From the NCBI RefSeq assembly GCF_016757755.1, contig NZ_CP068437.1, positions 310,001 through 374,000 of the forward strand: a stretch of 64,000 nt of DNA, written 5' to 3'. The notes below the pieces were generated by a model. The model worked only from the letters and a program-made list of their open reading frames with translations, was not told the DNA's origin and did no database searches. The stretch is from Shewanella sp. KX20019 (GTDB taxonomy: Bacteria; Pseudomonadota; Gammaproteobacteria; Enterobacterales; Shewanellaceae). Shown here one piece after another: positions 9,691-19,015 of the stretch. The position numbers and the translations under genes were made by a program. Position 1 is the first letter of the stretch; the number at the start of each line of letters is the position of its first letter.

Positions 9691-12231
9691 CTAGTGAAGA
9701 ACGGGAATAAAATAGAGTGCATTGGCATAGAGCCTTTCTGATCCTAACCAGATGTTTCTAAATAGCAGGTTGTCGGTCATCGCTACCACGGCGCCTTTCG
9801 ATCTTGACTCGACTATAATCGCCGGGCCGTTGGCAAAACTGCTTTGATATTCTTGCGCCATATAGCCGCTTAAGAGTGGCTGTGATGCATAGCTCGCCGC
9901 AACCATAAAGTCGCTGGCGGTGTGCGCAAACCCGATCGCCTTATTCTTCATTACGGCTAAACGTTCGCCATTGATACCAAAATTAATTGGGTGGCTTTTA
10001 TCAAGTTTCAACTCAACGATAGCGCCGCCGATCTCCTGTCTTGCCCTAAAAGAGGATTTTTGCTCAAAAGCCAAGCCATCCCCATTAAAGAGTTGCTTGT
10101 AAAAGCGCTCTCCTCGCAGACTGGTTTTTAGAATGTTGGCTTTAGTCAGCCAAGTTAATGCGCCCTTCTGTGCTATGACAACCCCACCATCAGCGATAAA
10201 GGGCCCAAGCTTGCGGCCAAACTTTTCATCTAAGTTGGTGTAGCTTCCGCCGGCAAAAATAATATGCGTGTATTTACTGAGCTTTATTGCGTTTAGATTA
10301 CTGGTGTCGACTAAAGTGGTTGGCACTTGGAGTTGAGAGTCTAAGTAATACCAAATTTGACCCACCTCAGGGATTGAGGTGCCTTTGCCACTAATGACTA
10401 GCGGCTTGATAGGGCGGATGACTTTAAAGTCTGGACTGCCTAAATCGATGCCACTGCTTGCGCTACTGGTATAAGCGGCTGTGATATTCACACGAAGCTC
10501 TTGGGCTAGCTTAGCAACGAGTTTGCTTAGTTCACTAGCGGAGTGGCCATCTTGTTTTAGAGGGATCTGTAAGCTGCCTGCAGGAAAGTCGAGTTTGTCA
10601 GTATGAGTTGCTAACGTAAAAGGCTTGGCGGCAAACTTTACTTGAACACCTTGGCTTAACAGTTGTTGTAGTAGAGGCGCAGCTGAGCTTTGACGCCAGT
10701 CGATAAGCAGTGCCACTGCTTTGGGTGTCCATTTCGATGGGATAAACGTTGGCGCTGTTTTACTTAATACACTGAGCTCTAGCTTAACGTTCTGCCGTAC
10801 TGATAGGTCGAATGCATGTTGCAAGTTCCAGGTCGAGACATCATAAAAGGTAGGGTCATTAAACTCAGTTCTGTTGTCGAACAGTGCGTTTAACAAGGCT
10901 GTTTGTGCTTGATTATCTGGAATAAATATACTGCTTTCAACCGAGAAGGATTGACCGCCTTGAGTGAGTTTATTGGTTAAATAGTAATACTCAATTTTGT
11001 GTTGTGATAACAGCTGGGTGAGTTGCTGTATCCGCTGCACATCATTGGCTGCAGTAATTAGTCGCCCCGCTTGTCTTGGCTTTTTTTTCCGAGGTTTTTG
11101 ATGTTTGCCACTAAAGAACTCTGTTTGATACTCTCGCAGCTCAGTCTTAAGCGCCAGTGCGCCTTTTAAGCTTGATATAGAGGTAGCGTACTGGTTTTCA
11201 ATTGCTTCTTGAAAGCGAACGATACCGTTAACCGAGTCTTGCTGTTGGCCGCGAGCACTGGCTTGTTCGAACAGCACACCGATAGCGCCGTTAATGTCAG
11301 GATAAGTCGAGCCTTTGCCATAAAAGAAGTCATCAAACAGTTGGCGGCTGAAATAGCTCTGTTTCTTATCGTCTAATGCCGCTTGATGATAAGCGGCTAG
11401 CTTGATAGTCAACTTTTGATTAGCGATTGGTGTCAGCGGGTGGGTCCTTTCAGGAACGCCCGGTTGGAAGAAGTAGGTTTGGTTGTGTCCCATCTCATGA
11501 AAGTCACCCACGTAATGGGGTTGCCAGCGATGAAATAGCGCAACTCTTCCTTGAGATTCAGGGTGACGTAAGAATAGCCAATCTCTATTAAGATCGGCTA
11601 GATAATGGTTGCTTCTGCCGCTAGGCCAGCCCTGTTTATGTTCTGCGTGGTTTGGGTCGCTGACGACAACGTTACCTGCGTAGCCATTAGCCCAAGTCGA
11701 AAAACGATCCATGCCATCAGGGTTTTGGCTTGGGGTGATCAGTACCACCGCATTTTCGAGTAAATCGCTAACCCATTTTTCTTCGCTGCTAGCCAGCATG
11801 TGACTCAACTTCAAGGCCGCATGGGCGCCACTGGCTTCATCGCCATGTATCGAATAAGCCAACCAAATAACGATCGGACCCGTTTGTTTGCCAAGATACT
11901 TTACCTGCTGGCGTTGCTTTAAAATCGCAGCTAGTTGTTGTTGATTTCTAGTTGAGGTGATCACTGCCGTGAGTTGCTGGCGACCTTCATGAGTTTGGCC
12001 AGTGTTTTCGAGTGACACTCGCGGGTTCTGCTGGGCGATCTCCTTCAGGTAATAGTTGACCTGATCATGACGCAGCAAATACTCACCAAGTGGGTAGCCT
12101 AGAAATTCCTCTGGGGAGCTGGTGGTTATTCCGTAAAGTGGATTATCGGTCAAACGAACCTTTTTTGCCTCTGCCGAAAGAGAGAGCAACATCATAAAGG
12201 CGCATAAAAAAGTGAAAACGGTTTTCAGCAT
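9691..12231 (-). CDS. Secreted M14-family zinc carboxypeptidase
   Basis: About 846 residues with a signal peptide (LKTVFTFLCAFMMLLSLS then AEA). Peptidase M14 domain at about 40-380: zinc motif SIHGDEASG (HxxE), the substrate Asn/Arg region DLNRDWLFLRHPES, and GDFHEMGHNQTYF supplying further His residues. The C-terminal half (about 420-846) resembles a glutamine-amidotransferase/ThuA-like fold (IIFAGGSYTNLDEKFG) and has no obvious catalytic motif. Probably an exported or periplasmic peptidase. The ATG at 12231 is chosen for the cleaner signal peptide; one at 12243 is equally possible because neither has a good ribosome-binding site. Convergent with comF. Confidence 0.88.
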   Translation of the reverse strand: MLKTVFTFLCAFMMLLSLSAEAKKVRLTDNPLYGITTSSPEEFLGYPLGEYLLRHDQVNYYLKEIAQQNPRVSLENTGQTHEGRQQLTAVITSTRNQQQLAAILKQRQQVKYLGKQTGPIVIWLAYSIHGDEASGAHAALKLSHMLASSEEKWVSDLLENAVVLITPSQNPDGMDRFSTWANGYAGNVVVSDPNHAEHKQGWPSGRSNHYLADLNRDWLFLRHPESQGRVALFHRWQPHYVGDFHEMGHNQTYFFQPGVPERTHPLTPIANQKLTIKLAAYHQAALDDKKQSYFSRQLFDDFFYGKGSTYPDINGAIGVLFEQASARGQQQDSVNGIVRFQEAIENQYATSISSLKGALALKTELREYQTEFFSGKHQKPRKKKPRQAGRLITAANDVQRIQQLTQLLSQHKIEYYYLTNKLTQGGQSFSVESSIFIPDNQAQTALLNALFDNRTEFNDPTFYDVSTWNLQHAFDLSVRQNVKLELSVLSKTAPTFIPSKWTPKAVALLIDWRQSSAAPLLQQLLSQGVQVKFAAKPFTLATHTDKLDFPAGSLQIPLKQDGHSASELSKLVAKLAQELRVNITAAYTSSASSGIDLGSPDFKVIRPIKPLVISGKGTSIPEVGQIWYYLDSQLQVPTTLVDTSNLNAIKLSKYTHIIFAGGSYTNLDEKFGRKLGPFIADGGVVIAQKGALTWLTKANILKTSLRGERFYKQLFNGDGLAFEQKSSFRARQEIGGAIVELKLDKSHPINFGINGERLAVMKNKAIGFAHTASDFMVAASYASQPLLSGYMAQEYQSSFANGPAIIVESRSKGAVVAMTDNLLFRNIWLGSERLYANALYFIPVLH

Positions 12232-12442
12232 CGAAATAATCATTATATTTATAATATTACGCTTAAATTAACAGCTCTGCAGTGACAAAACCACCGTCAA
12301 TGGAGGTGAAAAATTGTGATCTAATCAGCGTTAATTGGCATTGTGTGAGCATTGGGGGCTACAAAGCGCAGCAGAGTAAGAGTATTATAGGGTTAATTCT
12401 TACTAAAACACTCAGGTATATTCCTGACGGAGCTATGTTTTC

Positions 12443-13021
12443 ATGATTACCATTTCCGAAACAGCTCAGGCGCATTTTGTTACATTGCTATCAGATCAGC
12501 CTGAAGGAACTCACATTCGAGTATTTGTTATCAGCCCTGGCACAGCACAGGCTGAGTGTGGTGTTTCTTACTGTCCACCAGATGCTGTAGAAGCAGACGA
12601 TACCGAATTTGAGTTTACTGGTTTTAATGCCATGGTTGACGAAAAGAGCGCGCCTTTCCTGGAAGAGGCAACCATTGACTTTGTGACCGATCAATTGGGT
12701 TCACAACTTACTCTTAAAGCGCCTAACGCAAAAATGCGTAAAGTGTCAGGTGATGCACCACTGGTTGAGCGTATAGAGTATGTGATCCAGTCAGAAATCA
12801 ATCCACAGCTAGCAAGCCACGGCGGTAATATTTCACTGGTTGAAATTACCGAGGACGGCATAGCGGTACTGCAGTTTGGTGGCGGTTGTAACGGTTGCTC
12901 TATGGTCGATGTGACACTAAAAGATGGCATTGAAAAGCAACTACTTGATATGTTCCCTGGTGAACTATCAGGCGTAAAAGATGTTACTGAACACCAACAC
13001 GGTGATCACTCTTACCAGTAA
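12443..13021 (+). CDS. nfuA: Fe-S biogenesis protein NfuA
   Basis: 192 residues. The N-terminal degenerate A-type domain (about 1-95, FVISPGTAQAECGVSYCPP) is followed by the Nfu domain with the cluster-binding CxxC in GGGCNGCSMVDVTLKDG (Cys149 and Cys152, the same numbering as E. coli). NfuA carries a 4Fe-4S cluster and delivers it to client enzymes under oxidative stress or iron limitation, including LipA. A GACGGAG Shine-Dalgarno precedes the ATG. Neighbourhood with bioH and comF is conserved. Ends in a terminator. Confidence 0.96.
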   Translation: MITISETAQAHFVTLLSDQPEGTHIRVFVISPGTAQAECGVSYCPPDAVEADDTEFEFTGFNAMVDEKSAPFLEEATIDFVTDQLGSQLTLKAPNAKMRKVSGDAPLVERIEYVIQSEINPQLASHGGNISLVEITEDGIAVLQFGGGCNGCSMVDVTLKDGIEKQLLDMFPGELSGVKDVTEHQHGDHSYQ

Positions 13022-13038
13022 CCAATACGGTTAACTAG

Positions 13039-13066
13039 AAAACGCGATTTAAGGTCGCGTTTTTTG
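13039..13066 (+). terminator. Terminator of nfuA
   Basis: Stem AACGCGA / TCGCGTT with a 7-base loop followed by a T run, about 20 bp after the nfuA stop. Confidence 0.88.
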
Positions 13067-13090
13067 TGGGCGTAACTGCTGATAATGTTA

Positions 13091-13119
13091 TTGATAGGTT
13101 CTAATTAGAACCTTTATCA
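13091..13119. terminator. Palindrome between nfuA and the MATE gene
   Basis: Near-perfect palindrome AGGTTCTAATTAGAACCT extended by TTGAT/ATCAA flanks. It has no long T run, so it may be a weak terminator for the minus-strand MATE gene or a protein-binding site. Confidence 0.4.
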
Positions 13120-14448
13120 ATCCAACACCTTTCTCAGTCTCAGCCAGTAATGAGCTGACATAGTCAGGCTACGTGCCAACATAAAGGTGCTCATGGCCGC
13201 CCATAATGCGTGATTACCTAAGGATTGCAGTAGATACCAAGTGGGGAAAAATACCGCAAAGGTAGCGATGATCATGCTGTTACGCATGACTTTTCCTTGG
13301 GCTGCACCGATATACACGCCATCAAATAGGTATGACCCAAACGCTAGCAAGGGTAAAAACACCACCCAAATCAGATAATCATTTGCCACCAGTTGCACCT
13401 CTGCAATGCTGGTTAGGGCGCTAATGACATTGCTACCTGCAAGGGCAAAAAACAACGTAAATCCAACGGCTGCTATAGCTGACCATGCCCATGCCAACGT
13501 CACTGATTCTTTCATCAGTCGACTGTTCTTCTGACCATAAGCGCGGCCAACTTCGGCTTCGGCGTAATAGGCGATGCCGTCTAATGCGTAGGATATAAGT
13601 AACAATAGGTTAAGCAATACGGCATTAGCGGCCACAGTATTGTCACCAAGGCTTGCACCATAGAAGGTCATAAAGGCGAATGACAACTGCAAGCATAAGC
13701 TACGGACAAAGATATCGGCGTTAAGACTAATCAGCTTATGGTAGCTCTTTAAGGATAACTGCTTACAAACGGTAATAAAGTGAAAGTCGCCTAACTGCTT
13801 AAGCTGACGCTTTACTAATGTCAGTGCAACAGCAAAGCCTGCTATATCGGCAAACACAGAGGCTAATGCAGCGCCTCTAACGCCCCAATCTAACCCTATC
13901 ACAAACAGTAAATCTAAGATGATATTGACTAAGTTGGCGACGATTAACTGCCACATAGCCGCTTTAGGCTGTTGTCTACCTAACAACCAACCAAGCATGA
14001 CTAAGTTCATTAACGCGAAGGGCGTAGACCAGATCCGTACTTGGAAGTACTCACGGCAATATCGCTCGACTTCAGCACTAGTATCGGACAATAGCATTGC
14101 TAAATCGACGATAGGTTGCTGCAGTAAGACCGCAGCTAAACCAAATAGCAGCGCTAAGCTACCGGCTTGGATCAGTAGTCGATACTGCTGTTGAGTGTCG
14201 TTGGCACCATAGGCCTGCGCAACTAATCCGGTGGTTGCCATGCGTAAAAAACCAAGTAACCACAGAATTAAGGTTATAATTGTTGACCCAACTGCCACGC
14301 CGCCTAAATAATAGGCATTACTTAAGTGACCAACGACAGCAGTGTCGACTAGTCCCAGCAGTGGAACGGTAATATTTGACAAGATCATTGGCAACGCGAG
14401 TGCGAGTAACTGTCGATTTTTTTGTGGATTTAGCAGTATGGCAATCAT
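13117..14448 (-). CDS. MATE family efflux transporter (DinF-like)
   Basis: 443 residues, about 12 hydrophobic segments. The N-terminal PMILSNITVPLLGLVDTAVVG and the GFLRMATTGLVAQAYG segment after helix 2 are characteristic of the DinF branch of MATE antiporters, which export organic cations or other toxic compounds using a sodium or proton gradient. Here it is not next to lexA (lexA is at 28.7 kb). The ATG at 14448 is 18 bp from the divergent deacetylase start, so the two promoters must overlap the opposite 5' ends. Substrate unknown. Confidence 0.9.
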   Translation of the reverse strand: MIAILLNPQKNRQLLALALPMILSNITVPLLGLVDTAVVGHLSNAYYLGGVAVGSTIITLILWLLGFLRMATTGLVAQAYGANDTQQQYRLLIQAGSLALLFGLAAVLLQQPIVDLAMLLSDTSAEVERYCREYFQVRIWSTPFALMNLVMLGWLLGRQQPKAAMWQLIVANLVNIILDLLFVIGLDWGVRGAALASVFADIAGFAVALTLVKRQLKQLGDFHFITVCKQLSLKSYHKLISLNADIFVRSLCLQLSFAFMTFYGASLGDNTVAANAVLLNLLLLISYALDGIAYYAEAEVGRAYGQKNSRLMKESVTLAWAWSAIAAVGFTLFFALAGSNVISALTSIAEVQLVANDYLIWVVFLPLLAFGSYLFDGVYIGAAQGKVMRNSMIIATFAVFFPTWYLLQSLGNHALWAAMSTFMLARSLTMSAHYWLRLRKVLD

Positions 14449-14466
14449 TTTAGAGGTCTAATATTT

Positions 14467-15513
14467 ATGGTTAAAAACGTGTTATTAGCGCTGTTTGCGC
14501 TGACAGGTTTTTCGGTGCAAGCAGCGGTAATTTTACAGTATCACCACGTATCTGATGATACGCCCGCTATCACTAGCGTTACGCCTGCACAATTTAAAGA
14601 GCAGATGCAGTATCTGGCTGAAAACAACTTCAATGTCGTGCCACTATCTAAGGTTGTGGCCGCGGTAAAGGCTAAGCAGCATTTACCAGCGAAGACTATC
14701 GCCATCACTTTTGATGATGGTTATCGTAGCATTGCTAACACAGCGCATCCCATCTTAAAGCAATACAAATTTCCCTACACGCTTTTTGTCTCGGTAGAGC
14801 CTATCCAGAAACAGTATGGCGAGATGATGAGTTGGCAGCAGCTGATCACTTTGTCAGAGGAGGGCGCTGAAATTGCCAACCATACATGGGGGCATGAACA
14901 TCTTATCCGCATGGAAAAAGGCGAGACTGAGCAGCAATGGCTAACGCGCATTGAAAGCAATATTTTGCGCACCGAAGCAGAAATTGCCAAGGCGACTGGT
15001 CAGAATCACAAAATGCTGGCTTACCCTTATGGTGAATATAATCAGCAGATAGAAGATATGTTGAACAGGCATGGCTTTGTGGCATTGGGACAACAATCTG
15101 GTGCAGCAGGTCCATACTCACCGCTAACGGCATTGCCAAGATTTCCTGTCGCGGGCGCCTATGCCAATCTTGACAGTTTAAAGGTCAAGCTGCATAGCCT
15201 CAATATGCCAGTCATGGAGCAGACCAATAGCGACCCACAGCTGCAATATGGCCAGTGGCGGCCAGAGATAAAAGTAAAGCTAGATATGGCAGATATTAAC
15301 GCATCACAGCTGATGTGCTTTATCCAAGGTCAAGGGGCTAAAAAGCCAGATTGGATTAGTGATAATGAGTTTACCATTCGCGCAGAACTCGATCTCCCAG
15401 CGGGGCGTTCACGCTATAACTGCACCGCACCCAGCAAGCATCAGGGCGGTTATTACTGGTTTTCACAGCCTTGGGTTAGACCCAAAGACAATGGCGAGTG
15501 GATAGCAGAGTAG
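14467..15513 (+). CDS. Secreted polysaccharide deacetylase family protein
   Basis: 348 residues with a signal peptide (VLLALFALTGFSVQA). NodB-homology domain at about 20-230: substrate-side motif ILQYHHVSDDTP, catalytic TFDDGYRSIA, metal-binding HTWGHEHLI (HxxxH), and AYPYGEYN. The HHVSDDTP start resembles PgaB-type deacetylases, but the gene lacks a pga context and the C-terminal 110 residues (about 240-348) look like a separate beta-rich domain. Likely a periplasmic or secreted de-N-acetylase acting on a glycan; the substrate is unknown. Divergent from the MATE gene. Confidence 0.87.
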   Translation: MVKNVLLALFALTGFSVQAAVILQYHHVSDDTPAITSVTPAQFKEQMQYLAENNFNVVPLSKVVAAVKAKQHLPAKTIAITFDDGYRSIANTAHPILKQYKFPYTLFVSVEPIQKQYGEMMSWQQLITLSEEGAEIANHTWGHEHLIRMEKGETEQQWLTRIESNILRTEAEIAKATGQNHKMLAYPYGEYNQQIEDMLNRHGFVALGQQSGAAGPYSPLTALPRFPVAGAYANLDSLKVKLHSLNMPVMEQTNSDPQLQYGQWRPEIKVKLDMADINASQLMCFIQGQGAKKPDWISDNEFTIRAELDLPAGRSRYNCTAPSKHQGGYYWFSQPWVRPKDNGEWIAE

Positions 15514-15521
15514 AGCACCGA

Positions 15522-15598
15522 TCCTTATCACTCGCTGAGCTAGTGATAAGGACTCGTGGCCAGTGTCAATCTATTGCTTAGAATAGAATGACACTGGC
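15522..15598. terminator. Two consecutive long hairpins
   Basis: Hairpin 1 at 15522-15552 (TCCTTATCACT / AGTGATAAGGA). Hairpin 2 at 15559-15598 (GCCAGTGTCA / TGACACTGGC with inner TCTATT/AATAGA). They lie between the convergent deacetylase and GNAT genes and can stop or protect both transcripts; there is no T run. Confidence 0.6.
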
Positions 15599-15634
15599 AG
15601 AGAAGTTGTTTTGATGCAAGCGAGTTAAACCCAG

Positions 15635-16141
15635 TTATCCCTTAGCTAAAAATGACTCATGATAAGTCACAGCTCCAGCCGGGCGAGCACCTTGAAGTAA
15701 CACAGCTTGAAAATATTCAGCTGGAACATCTGCAAGCACCAAGCCATCTAGCGGCTCAAAACCGAATTGACGATAGAATTTGGGATCGCCAAGTAATACA
15801 CAGCCATTAGCGTTGAGATTTTTTAACTCTCTAAGAGCCGCATGCATTAATTTAGAGCCAATGCCCCTGCCTTGCTCTGTTGGATTGACAGAAATGGGCC
15901 CCAAACCATACCAATCAGTTGTTCCATTGGAGATAGTCACTGGCGACAAGGCAACATGGCCGACTATTTTAGATGAGTCTTCTGCAACAATAGACACAGA
16001 TAACGCTCCGGAATGTCTTAAAGCATCCACAATAAATTGTTCAGTATGATCAGTATGTGGTGCATCAAGAAATGCAGCTGCAGTGACTTGATGAATAGTG
16101 GTGATGTCGCAAGGTTTCTCTAATCGAATATTAATGGACAC
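15635..16141 (-). CDS. GNAT family N-acetyltransferase (YhbS-like)
   Basis: 168 residues. The GNAT fold is shown by IVGHVALSPVTI, the acetyl-CoA loop VNPTEQGRGIGSKLM (about 90-104), and the C-terminal LGDPKFYRQFGFEPLDG typical of the YhbS/COG3153 group. Cytosolic acetyltransferase with unknown acceptor. A monocistronic gene between hairpins and a long non-genic block. The ATG at 16141 is preceded by AGGAG at suitable distance. Confidence 0.87.
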   Translation of the reverse strand: MSINIRLEKPCDITTIHQVTAAAFLDAPHTDHTEQFIVDALRHSGALSVSIVAEDSSKIVGHVALSPVTISNGTTDWYGLGPISVNPTEQGRGIGSKLMHAALRELKNLNANGCVLLGDPKFYRQFGFEPLDGLVLADVPAEYFQAVLLQGARPAGAVTYHESFLAKG

Positions 16142-16315
16142 AGAAGCTTCTCCTAGTCGGATTTTGGCCTTTTAATAGGCGAAGTATAGTTTGGCTTAAA
16201 TTGGCTTTTGCAGTAACAAAGCCAGTTGCATTTTATCCGATTATAACTTTTTGTTATGTATCACTTGGAAATAAGTGTGAAGTGGTGTTGTAAATATTAC
16301 TTTAGCTAGCTTTAA

Positions 16316-16378
16316 CATCTGCGGTTCCAATGACCTGCGTTGGTGCTGGACAGGATGTCCGAATGTCGTGATCACATG
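16316..16378 (+). repeat. 63-bp direct repeat, left copy
   Basis: Matches 16887-16949 at 61 of 63 positions. Contains GGACAGGATGTCC (palindromic GGACA..TGTCC) followed by GAATGTCGTGATCACATG. The two copies bracket a 53-codon ORF, 571 bp apart. Confidence 0.9.
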
Positions 16379-16525
16379 GTCGATGATGCTCCCGGCATCA
16401 TCATGATATTTCCCATATCCCTATGGGTCAGATGTGAATGAACGACCGCATGTATAAATACTGCTGAGGCTCGCTGCAGCTCTTTATAAAAGAAAGGGTC
16501 CCTGTGAGCTCAACGAAAACAAACA

Positions 16526-16687
16526 ATGTCCCTATTTAAAGGCCAGCTCGGCATTCATGCCTCTCACTCTGTTTTCAAAGGCCTCAGCCGTATCTACACC
16601 GGTTTCGAAAAGCGTAACAGTTCAGCATTTGAGTTTTCAATTTACGGACACAAGCCTGCAATTAAACGAAATGACCAAGCTGAATAA
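16526..16687 (+). CDS. Small 53-aa ORF inside a repeated element
   Basis: ATG at 16526, TAA at 16685. The peptide begins MSLFKGQLGIHASH and contains FKGLSRIYTGFEKR, then AFEFSIYGHKPAIKRNDQAE at the C-terminus. It is basic, soluble, and not a family I recognise. A diverged, truncated version of the same peptide (GIHAIKGLSRIYTGFQKAHP) is readable on the minus strand at 54764-54835, so the unit is a dispersed sequence. There is no clear ribosome-binding site (the upstream GAAAACAAAC is weak). It could be a relic of a larger gene or an ORF that rides on a repeat; translation is unproven. Confidence 0.35.
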   Translation: MSLFKGQLGIHASHSVFKGLSRIYTGFEKRNSSAFEFSIYGHKPAIKRNDQAE

Positions 16688-16886
16688 CTTTTACTTGCAG
16701 AAACCAATCTTCCCCGTTGGAAATTTCGCTTTTTAAATTTCGCCGGGGCGCTGAGGGATTGACTCTTATGAAATCAAGAGCGGGGTTAAGCGCTTTCCCC
16801 TTTGGCTCTACTCTTTATTATAAGAATGGGCGAAGCACCACGACGTTGATATTGATTTTATCCTAAACTTCAAACGTAAAGCGATG

Positions 16887-16949
16887 CATCTGTGGTTCCA
16901 ATGACCTGCGGTGGTGCTGGACAGGATGTCCGAATGTCGTGATCACATG
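16887..16949 (+). repeat. 63-bp direct repeat, right copy
   Basis: Second copy of the 16316-16378 repeat, differing at two bases. Lies about 200 bp after the stop of the small ORF. Confidence 0.9.
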
Positions 16950-17091
16950 AATACCGCCATAACCTCCCAGAATATATCCACGAACCATCGAAAACATTAG
17001 GCTATATCGACTCTGTAGGAGGAAGACAACTTCGTCGGGGCTGAACCCAAATAAACCAAAGTCACCGATAACGACGAAGAGTCATATTGTT

Positions 17092-18147
17092 TTAGTCTAC
17101 GCACCTTTGGCTATCGCTAGTTAGGCTACATATTTGTTTGGTTAGATTGTTTCCTGCCGCTTCGTAGCCATTACCAGACAAATAGTCGGCTATTTCAAAT
17201 AGTGCTACAAGACCTTCTGCTGTTTGCTTGAGCGTAAAGGCGACGTGCTTGTCTAGTTCTTGTATTGCGCTTTCCTTTTCAGAGGTTGCGTAATAGAAGG
17301 TTAATCGCTGTAGTGTTTCATTAGGAATGATGACTTTGAAGCCAAATTTTTCAGATAAGTCAGCGTAATGCTTTTTTAAAGCATTTAATCCTGAAGTTTT
17401 AACTTCATCGGTAGGCTGCCAATGAGCAAAAGTTGTTTGCAGCGCAAACTGCATAGAGGAGTGCTTAGTAGTTTGGTGTGACTGTGTCGGAAATGTTTTT
17501 GATATAAAAGACGCTCCTGCCATACTGGCCAATTTATCACTCAACTCAGTAAAAGGCTTTTGCATGTGCTCGCCTTCGTTAGCAATCGTCATCGTGAGCG
17601 GGGCTTTACTTTCTAAAAAATGGAGTGTTGATTTGGAAACTCGATTTACAATGTAGCCATCTTCTAGTGATGGGCTAAATGCGAAGTATTGTGAGAAAAG
17701 TGACGAGTCATTCAACCAATAATCAAGTACGAAACGGCCTGCATTTGAATGGCCAGATAAGATGCTATACGGCGCAACACGATAGTTGTTCCTTACATGG
17801 GGTATGACTTCTTTAGAGATAAATGTGGCAAATGGGCTGGGCTTACCATCATTGGGTCTAAGTTCTTTGCCTCGACCTTCTATACCTACAACGATGAAGT
17901 TTGGCGCTTGTTTTGCTAATAGGTCGAGTGTCGATAGCGTTGACAACATGTCCCATTGAGCATGGAGGACATAAAGTACAGGGTAAGTTTTGTTGTTATC
18001 GTTATATTGCTTAGGAAGCTTTACTAATAGGCTTCGTTGCTCATCGAGGGAATTGGACTGTAACTGAACTTGTTGAGCCAATATTAAATCGGTTGCTGAG
18101 ACGAACTGAGGGCAAAGCAAAAACAAACTAAACAATAAGGATCTCAT
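17092..18147 (-). CDS. Exported putative esterase, Fes/IroE-like alpha/beta hydrolase
   Basis: 351 residues with a signal peptide (MRSLLFSLFLLCPQFVSA). The esterase-D/Fes-type fold is shown by YPVLYVLHAQWDM, IVVGIEGRGKELRPND, the nucleophile motif SGHSNAGRFVLDY (Ser about 147), and a late His in FPTQSHQTTKHSS. The C-terminal ~90 residues form an extra helical part seen in related serine hydrolases. Probably periplasmic. Homologues cleave siderophore or other esters; no siderophore genes are nearby, so the substrate is open. Monocistronic. Confidence 0.8.
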   Translation of the reverse strand: MRSLLFSLFLLCPQFVSATDLILAQQVQLQSNSLDEQRSLLVKLPKQYNDNNKTYPVLYVLHAQWDMLSTLSTLDLLAKQAPNFIVVGIEGRGKELRPNDGKPSPFATFISKEVIPHVRNNYRVAPYSILSGHSNAGRFVLDYWLNDSSLFSQYFAFSPSLEDGYIVNRVSKSTLHFLESKAPLTMTIANEGEHMQKPFTELSDKLASMAGASFISKTFPTQSHQTTKHSSMQFALQTTFAHWQPTDEVKTSGLNALKKHYADLSEKFGFKVIIPNETLQRLTFYYATSEKESAIQELDKHVAFTLKQTAEGLVALFEIADYLSGNGYEAAGNNLTKQICSLTSDSQRCVD

Positions 18148-18328
18148 CTATAACTCTCCATGTTGATGCGTTTCAAAGTGGACTTACTCGATCTCAGTAA
18201 TAAGCGATACACGCTTTTACTAATGTCTACGGTGAAGTTCTATCGTATTCCTTGGTAAAATTCAAATGAGGAATATTCTCCCGCTTATCTGGTTGGGTGA
18301 TTGTGCTTTAACCTGAGGCTCTTTTAAG

Positions 18329-18961
18329 CTAACCATTGTCATACTTATCAATCAAAGCATTCACATCGTGAATAAGCGCACTATTTTTAATCTGTGGCAG
18401 CTTACCTGGGGTATCTGACTTTGGCTTGATAATCGCCACTTTCTCTCCTCGGGGTGAAACGAGTGCAAACGAAGCGCTATGGTCGACTTGATAGCTATCA
18501 CCATCACCCACCATGGCGTAAACAAAGCCTAAACTACGGGTGATGGGGTAAAGCTGTTTATGTTCGCCGGTAACGGCCATAAACTCAGGATTGAAGAAGT
18601 TGGTATAATTGAGCAGGGTATCAGTTGAGTCTCGTTCAGGATCCACGGACAGAAAAATAACCTGCAGGCTGGTGTTTTCTGATAACGACGGATAAGCCGC
18701 TGTTAGCTTGCCCATGGTGGTCGGGCAAACATCAGGGCAGGAGGTGTAGCCGATGAAAAATAGGCTCCAATGGCCAGTTAAATCGTCATTACTAAAACGA
18801 TTACCATGTTGATCGGTCAGCGTAAAAGGCGCGATAGCTTGTGGAGTTGGAAACTCAAAGCTCGTTTGCAAGACGAGGTCTTTAGGCTCGTTCAGCAGCG
18901 CTGCTGTCCATACACCCGCCGAGGCCAAAATCAGCGCCACTATAATCCATGATAGTTTCAT
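18329..18961 (-). CDS. SCO1/SenC copper chaperone for cytochrome oxidase
   Basis: 210 residues. An N-terminal anchor (LSWIIVALILASAGVWTAAL) is followed by a thioredoxin-like domain with the copper-binding CxxxC in SCPDVCPTT and the conserved distal His in YQVDHSASFALV. SCO proteins deliver copper to the CuA site of oxidase subunit II on the periplasmic side. The ATG at 18961 has GGGAG upstream; a TTG six codons earlier is less likely. Last gene of the minus-strand oxidase assembly series, 54 bp after ctaB. Confidence 0.93.
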   Translation of the reverse strand: MKLSWIIVALILASAGVWTAALLNEPKDLVLQTSFEFPTPQAIAPFTLTDQHGNRFSNDDLTGHWSLFFIGYTSCPDVCPTTMGKLTAAYPSLSENTSLQVIFLSVDPERDSTDTLLNYTNFFNPEFMAVTGEHKQLYPITRSLGFVYAMVGDGDSYQVDHSASFALVSPRGEKVAIIKPKSDTPGKLPQIKNSALIHDVNALIDKYDNG

Positions 18962-19015
18962 CGTGCTTTTATCTCCCAAGATTTAATCGTCATAGCGAGG
19001 GTTGCAGCCCCCTCT

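Larger units (their letters stand above)
16142..17091. other. 950-bp non-genic block with repeated element
   Basis: Between the GNAT gene and the esterase gene. Holds the two 63-bp direct repeats, the 53-codon ORF, a hairpin-like CCCCGTTGGAAATTTCG ... CGCCGGGG region near 16707-16750, and AGACAACTTCGTCGGGGC at about 17024-17041. That last motif recurs (as GCCCCAGACGAAGTTGTCT) near 54561-54579. No transposase remnant was recognised. Confidence 0.6.

Noticed and set aside
16142..17091. Degraded insertion sequence
   Set aside because: No DDE or other transposase motif could be read in any frame, so the block is described only as a repeat element.
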